Assembly (NCBI GenBank): GCA_963969595.1
Contig: OZ018411.1
Coordinates: forward strand, 30,143,445-30,207,444
DNA length: 64,000 nucleotides
Source: Neckera pumila
Taxonomy: Eukaryota; Streptophyta; Bryopsida; Hypnales; Neckeraceae
Reading direction: 5' to 3'
Below are positions 62,452-64,000 of the stretch, piece by piece. The notes under the pieces were generated by a model. That model did no database searches, was not told the origin of the DNA, and saw only the letters and a program-made list of their open reading frames with translations. Position 1 is the first letter of the stretch. Every line of letters starts with the position of its first letter. The translations under genes were made by a program, and so were the position numbers.

Positions 62452-64000
62452 ATGCCTCAGCTGCGTAGGACCAGACCGGGCGCTCCCAGTTCTTCCTCCG
62501 ACCTCAAACTCCGGAAGATAGTTCCGGTCATTCCTATGGAGGAACCGGCCCGAACTGAGCTCGTGGAGGACCTCAACGCCATGGGGTGCCTCGTCCTGAT
62601 GGATAAACCTTGGGGGTTTCAGGAGGAGCGGATGGTGAGGGAGATCAAGTGCAAGGTGTCGAATAAGTTCGACAATACTCTTCGGGGCCGTCCGACCAAA
62701 TGGGAAGAAGAACGGTAGACGGAAGTTTACAACTTCCGGATGGGAGGTTCCGGTATGGCCGGGAGGATGGACGAATTCATCCATGACAAGTTTCATGGGG
62801 AGCCGAGTAACAAGGACGGGTACGCGATCGCAGATTGCAAGAGCGACCGGCATCGTAACCTCCTTCAGTTCCTGGTTCCGATCATCCACCCGGAGAAGCC
62901 GACGAGGGTGACGATGACCATCGGCAACACCATTTTCGGTTCCCTGAGCGGAGAACGGAAGGTGAATTGGGCCCGGATCTTTTCCGATCTGGTGTCCCAG
63001 CTGGTGACGAGGATCGGAAAGAGTTAGGCCACTCCTTTGAGTCTCTACCTTTTCCATCTCTACCAGCGGAACCAACTTCTCACTCAGACTGAGGAGAAGA
63101 CGTGGGGTGTTCAGGAGTCGATCCTGAAGTATGGGGAGTCGGGTTCGAATGACGAGGTGGAGGAGCAGACCGGATTCGAACCCGAGACGGAAGAAGAAGA
63201 AGAGGAGTAGCCGCTCCGACAAAGGAAGCGTCAGAAGACGCCTCCTCCTCATAAGAGAAGACCCCCCTCGAACCCCCGGTCCACACCAGAACAGGGACCA
63301 GATGTTGAGATGCCGGATCTTGAGGATCCGACCGACCCGTTCAACCAGTTAACGGTTGTCCTAGCCGGGATACGGGCGGATTGGGAGGTCAAGCGGAGGG
63401 CTTTGACCACTATTGCGGAGCTGGTGGGTGCACCAGTCGACAGCGAATTGCCGGCTAAGGTGGGGCAATTCCTGGCCGATCCGGAGGAGAACCGAAAACA
63501 GGAGACAGAGATCCGTCGGCTTCAGGAGGAAGGCGACGCTTTGAGGGCGGATATGGTCACCCTCAGGGAAGACAAGGCAGCAGTCCGGGAAATGGCGGAG
63601 GCAACTCGGAAGGTGGCTGAGTCGGTGAAGGGCACTTTGGGAGAGTCTGGATCCGCCGCAGTCAAGGTGGCCATTTGACCAAGGGGTGCACGAAGAGAAG
63701 AAGGTATCTGGTTCCCGGATAGTTCGGATCCTCAGTGACTTCACCAATCGGGTGGAAGCATCCTTAGTGGCAGCACGAGAGACGGCCGACCGGATGGACA
63801 TCAGCAGTCAGAAGCTGAACGGGTCCTTATTATCCCGAAAAATCCACCTCTTGAACATTTCGATGCCGGATTTGTTTCCAGCAGGAGGATCGAATCCGGG
63901 TGAGCACAAGGATCAGACACCCAAGTCACAGAAGAGTCACAGGAGACCTGGGACGGGGCAACCAATTCAGATCGATTCGTCGCCCGGGTCAGATCTTCCG
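62452..64000 (+). pseudogene. Gag-like ORF of a decayed LTR retrotransposon, cut by window end
   Basis: One reading frame begins at ATG 62452 and stays coding-like to 63678 except for three TAG stops (62716, 63025, 63208); after a TGA at 63676 a neighbouring frame continues open to the window end, implying a frameshift near 63670. Features: basic N-terminus (MPQLRRTRPGAP), WGFQEERMVREIKCKVS, a helix-rich middle (NWARIFSDLVSQLVTRI), an acidic tail, a lysine/arginine-rich stretch, and a coiled coil (RRLQEEGDALRADMVTLRED). No zinc knuckle or protease is reached. I infer Gag from the position after an LTR-like leader; direct family similarity is not recognised. The element cannot make the intact protein. 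Confidence 0.55.

Noticed and set aside
62443..63252. 269-codon minus-strand frame
   Set aside because: It runs antisense to the gag-like frame in GC-rich sequence; Leu/Arg/His-rich shadow without recognisable motifs.

Overview
The window is nuclear DNA of a land plant. It holds three recognisable plant genes, two of them with many short spliceable introns (mostly 80-900 bp), set far apart in AT-rich, transposon-dominated sequence. The protein repertoire (a SERK co-receptor kinase, a plant-type thiamin pyrophosphokinase, an AP-1 sigma relic) excludes animals and fungi. The compact introns and a eukaryotic TPR-CHAT protein make a bryophyte (moss) my first guess and a fern or lycophyte my second; the sequence alone does not settle it.

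Layout. 1-17.6 kb is gene-free: it carries four of six copies of a roughly 920-bp non-coding element with short inverted termini and TTAA target sites (piggyBac-like), a fold-back repeat, several MITEs and a very AT-rich stretch (14.3-16.0 kb). At 17.65-25.34 kb a GC-rich upstream region leads into a complete 13-exon SERK-type receptor kinase gene (+). 25.3-35.3 kb is again intergenic, with a palindromic MITE, a 223-bp TTAA MITE and a complete 2.43-kb non-autonomous CACTA (En/Spm) element. 36.56-39.36 kb holds a six-exon thiamin pyrophosphokinase gene (+). 40.06-40.97 kb holds a 5'-truncated, frameshifted clathrin-adaptor AP-1 sigma relic (-). 42.37-46.45 kb holds a large TPR-CHAT (caspase-like) gene (-) with one apparent single-base frameshift just before its catalytic cysteine. 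47.5-62 kb is repeats: tandem arrays, two more TTAA elements, an inverted second copy of the palindromic MITE, a C-depleted minisatellite, a fold-back element, a GC-richer island of foreign look, and a family of hairpin-bearing tandem repeats. From about 62.0 kb to the window end lies the 5' part of a decayed LTR-retrotransposon-like element: TATA box, AATAAA, then a gag-like ORF broken by TAG codons.

The genes do not form a pathway. SERK acts at the plasma membrane as a co-receptor, TPK makes the cofactor thiamin diphosphate, and the TPR-CHAT protein is a putative cysteine protease of unknown plant role. The main novelty candidates are the TTAA-flanked element family, the plant TPR-CHAT protein and its frameshift, and the hairpin repeat family. 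Everything is read by eye from sequence; splice sites follow GT-AG rules and known family sequence, not transcripts.
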